A DNA stretch of 64,000 nt. Origin: Xiphophorus maculatus (Eukaryota; Chordata; Actinopteri; Cyprinodontiformes; Poeciliidae). The DNA lies in assembly GCF_002775205.1 (NCBI RefSeq), contig NC_036445.1:32800453-32864452 (forward strand). The letters are read 5' to 3'. This document shows, in pieces, positions 61,310 through 64,000 of this stretch (its first letter is position 1; the number at the start of each line of letters is the position of its first letter). The notes under the pieces were generated by a model. That model had not been told where the DNA came from. It was given only the letters and a program-made list of their open reading frames with translations, and searched no databases. The translations under genes and the position numbers were made by a program.

Positions 61310-63060
61310 TACAGAGCTGTCTCCCCTACCTGTTGGGAAGATTTGATTTTCTTCTTCTTCTCGCATTTTATTGGTGGTTGGGAAGAAACGTAAGATTTGA
61401 TTTTCAATCTGTTTGTTCCCTTTAAATGAATAAACTTTGACTAAGTAATTTATATTTGTAGCAGAGATAGCCTAAATAATAAATTAGAAGGTCTGGGGAT
61501 GCAAAAGGCTATTTCCTGAAAGCAGAAGTGGATGAAAAATAAAAATCAGGCATTGTCTCAAAATAATCACGGAACCAAGATGTTGATTACTAACCACTAA
61601 CGTCATGGTGACGTCATGTCTGACAATAATGTAAAGTATTCAAAGTAAGTCATTTAAAAAACGCATCTTGACGTTTGGGAAGAAGCCCTAAAACATAAAT
61701 ACATTCAGTGGCCAGTTCTTCTTCTACAAAGAAGAAGACAAATTACTTAACAGATGAGAAACTAACAGCTCCTCAAACTGACATGTAGCCAAATTTACAG
61801 ATTTTCCCATTTAATATGAGAATAGCAGCTATAATACGTTTAATCTGTAAGCTACACTGACTCCTGAAATAAACTCCACAGAAGCAACAAGCAAATCCGT
61901 TGATTCATCTTTTAACCCAAGTCTGAGAGAGAAGTGAAAAACGCAACCCATGTTCAGTTCTTTCTTTCCGTTCCACGTTAAATCCCCTCTGAGGTCAGTT
62001 CCTCTGCGCAGAAATTCAAAATGATGTAAGAATTTTTTCCTGTAATACCTTTCTGCAAAAGACATTCAAAATAAATATCAATTCTTGGGTGTTTTGAGAC
62101 AACTCATCTTTTTAAAGAGCAACTTCATTAATGTTTTTACAAAGATTTTCAAAACTAGATCTTGAACAAGAAATTTAATCCGCTTCTAAGTTTTGATAGA
62201 ATTAAATTCTGTCTTCTAATGGGATGAAGAGTTAAATTGTGATATTAACGATTTAATCTAGTGGCTAAGTTTTTATTCAGAAATGTGGCTTTGTAAAGCT
62301 CACCTCCACTTTGAACATTTTCTAAGTGAAATCATTTTATTTAAGGAAGTGCTTGCAACAGCAAAAATGCCTGATCTTTATACCAATAGTTTAGTGTAAT
62401 ATCTTACACTAAACTTATATAAACTATTGAAATTCCTCTCGCATTTGTGACATTTCTGTTTTACTTTCCTCACACTTTGTGACTGTTCTGTTATTTGTTC
62501 TTTTTTCTGCTCATGTCAAACTGTTTTAGTACTGATGTGCGCCTTATCATACTATTTTCTTTGAATTTTCAAGAAAGACAAAAAAAAACATATTTCCACT
62601 TTTGAATTTAAAACCATACATGCAGCAATGAATTGTGGGTAATATACTTTGCCGAAGTCCGCGAGAATGTACCTGAGTCCAGCAGATTTTGCAGCAACAC
62701 CGGTATGTTCCTGATGTCTGCCCCCTTTAGCTTTTTGTTAACACACTCGCGATGAGGTTACATTTTGATAGAGTTATGCCTGTGATAACAGGTGTTATGC
62801 CGAGAAACGCATACCTGCCAAGAATTGCGTGCCCTGTCGCGGGAGCGCGCATCGCTCTAAACTCTCGCATATTGATAGCTGAAATATGACCGAAGAGGAA
62901 ACTTTTAAAGATATTCCTAACATTATCATGTTTCTTAACCATGTAAATCCTAAAACGGTGGGTTTTATTTTGCATATGAATTGAAATAAATACGGTTTTG
63001 ACACCTTTATTGAGTCATATGAGTCGAACGTTTTACAGTCTGAGGTTCTCCGCTTTTTCT
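61310..63060. other. Upstream of the ZP gene, no gene recognised
   Basis: No credible exon. It has a 12-bp perfect fold-back at 62388-62415. A GC-richer stretch at 62650-62870 (GTCGCGGGAGCGCGCATCGC) could be a repeat end. Confidence 0.4.
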
Positions 63061-63480
63061 TTTAACACCATAATAGCTTAACGCATGAGAAAATAGAGGC
63101 CCATTACGTAGAACATTTTATATCACCATTAACTTTCCAGTCTATTAATACAGGAGAGGATACATTTTAATTTCTGAACCTGCCATTATCTGCATCCCTT
63201 GACATGAAACTTATACCACTAGCTCATAGAACAGGTGTGATTATGTAGAAAAGCTTACATCTTTCTTAACTCTCTATTTGTCTGAGTTAGCAGGGGAGGC
63301 ATATTTTGGCACAGCATATTATTAACCTGCCAATATTTGCATGCCCTGTTTTTCGGTTCAAAAGGTGTCATACAGATACACAAGTATACCAATCGCTCAG
63401 AGGATATGTGTCATTATGTAGAAAGTTCCATATAACACATTACCATCCAATATTTTCATACTGCAGGGCTTGCATTTTCT
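63060..63480. repeat. Degenerate tandem repeat, about 150-bp unit
   Basis: Three diverged units share, in order, an AGG(A/G)GAGG-type lead, ACCTGCCA(A/T)TAT(T/C)TGCAT, a middle with CTCA-A-GA, and CATTA(T/C)GTAGAAA followed by CTTACATC / CATATAACAC. Unit starts are near 63010, 63150 and 63295. Confidence 0.55.
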
Positions 63481-64000
63481 GGCAAGGGACATTTGGAGGC
63501 TGCTGAAGATCTTCCTCATCTGGCGTCACTGGACTATTTGAGGTTATGTAATCATTATGTCACAACAAAGGGTAACACAGCAAAAACTGTGTTCATTTTT
63601 TGTTGTTCATAAAGAACCCACTTTACTCAACTCTAACTCTTAAGTAATACACATTTATCAATCTGTGTCTGCTGGGCTTCTTGGCACAATGTTGGTGGTG
63701 CCACTTGTTGCAGCTTTTGTAGGCAATCTGAAAATTACGTACATCATTGAGGAAGTTGCACTTCACTCAACTGCTTTCACAATAAACATTTGCCAAGCAA
63801 AGAGAAGCATAGTGTTATTCATTACCAAATCTGAATTACAGTTAGTTTCTCTGATTATAGGCTTCCTCATTTTATCACAAGTCATCTGTTGTAACGTTTC
63901 AGTAATGAATTGTAAAGCTTAGCAACAGAATATGCATTTTTGCTAGATGAGAGAAAAAGAAAAAGATCCATTGTACAGTTTTTATTTCATTTCTGTGCAA
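63480..64000. other. Window end, no feature recognised
   Basis: A plus-strand frame of 85 codons at 63665-63922 (start MSAGLLGTMLVVPLVAAFVG) has a hydrophobic start but no known domain, splice context or homologue that I recognise. Probably chance. Confidence 0.4.

Overview
The window is vertebrate nuclear DNA, almost certainly from a teleost fish. It has small exons separated by introns with GT-AG splice sites, no operons, and a load of fish-type transposable elements: Tc1-like elements, hAT elements, a Rex3/RTE-like LINE with a GATG tail, L2-like LINEs and tRNA-derived SINEs. Codon use and protein sequence of the host genes match ray-finned fish orthologues as I know them.

Four protein-coding host genes could be assembled exon by exon. 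On the minus strand are bves/popdc1 (coding exons 5937-14780, last exon not found) and directly upstream of it popdc3 (20174-22688, complete, 297 aa). These are the head-to-tail Popeye-domain cAMP-binding membrane protein pair also linked in tetrapods. On the plus strand is dysbindin, dtnbp1 (35788-46216, 10 coding exons, 338 aa), a BLOC-1 subunit. On the minus strand, convergent with dtnbp1, is a ZP3/ZPC-type egg-coat gene (49820-61183, 8 coding exons, 766 aa) with an unusually long Ser/Thr-rich last exon.

Region by region: 1-3829 is a nested pile of transposons (a Tc1 inside another Tc1, with a hAT, a solo LTR and a Rex3 fragment inserted in them). 3830-15660 is bves with a Tc1 and a SINE in intron 1. 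15680-19400 holds hAT and mariner-like debris upstream of bves. 20174-23100 is popdc3 and a highly palindromic upstream segment. 23100-35700 is gene-poor and repeat-rich: a gypsy fragment, a solo LTR inside a TCTA microsatellite, hAT elements with clean 8-bp target duplications, and LINE fragments. 35788-46240 is dtnbp1, with a 0.6-kb TACTG/TACTC array ending just before exon 2. 46240-49750 is Tc1/hAT debris. 49755-61300 is the ZP gene, with an L2-like LINE in one intron and a Rex3-like LINE with a long open frame in another. 61300-64000 has no recognisable gene; 63060-63480 is a degenerate tandem repeat.

I see no bacterial-type system, CRISPR array or new defence locus. The least expected observations are the long-tailed ZP protein, the 240-bp higher-order repeat beside a splice acceptor, a series of perfect short fold-back inverted repeats scattered through the window that look like template-switch scars, and an LTR inserted inside a microsatellite. 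Functions come from family knowledge; exon coordinates were read by hand from splice consensus and reading-frame continuity. Repeat-family names are from pattern recognition without a database search.
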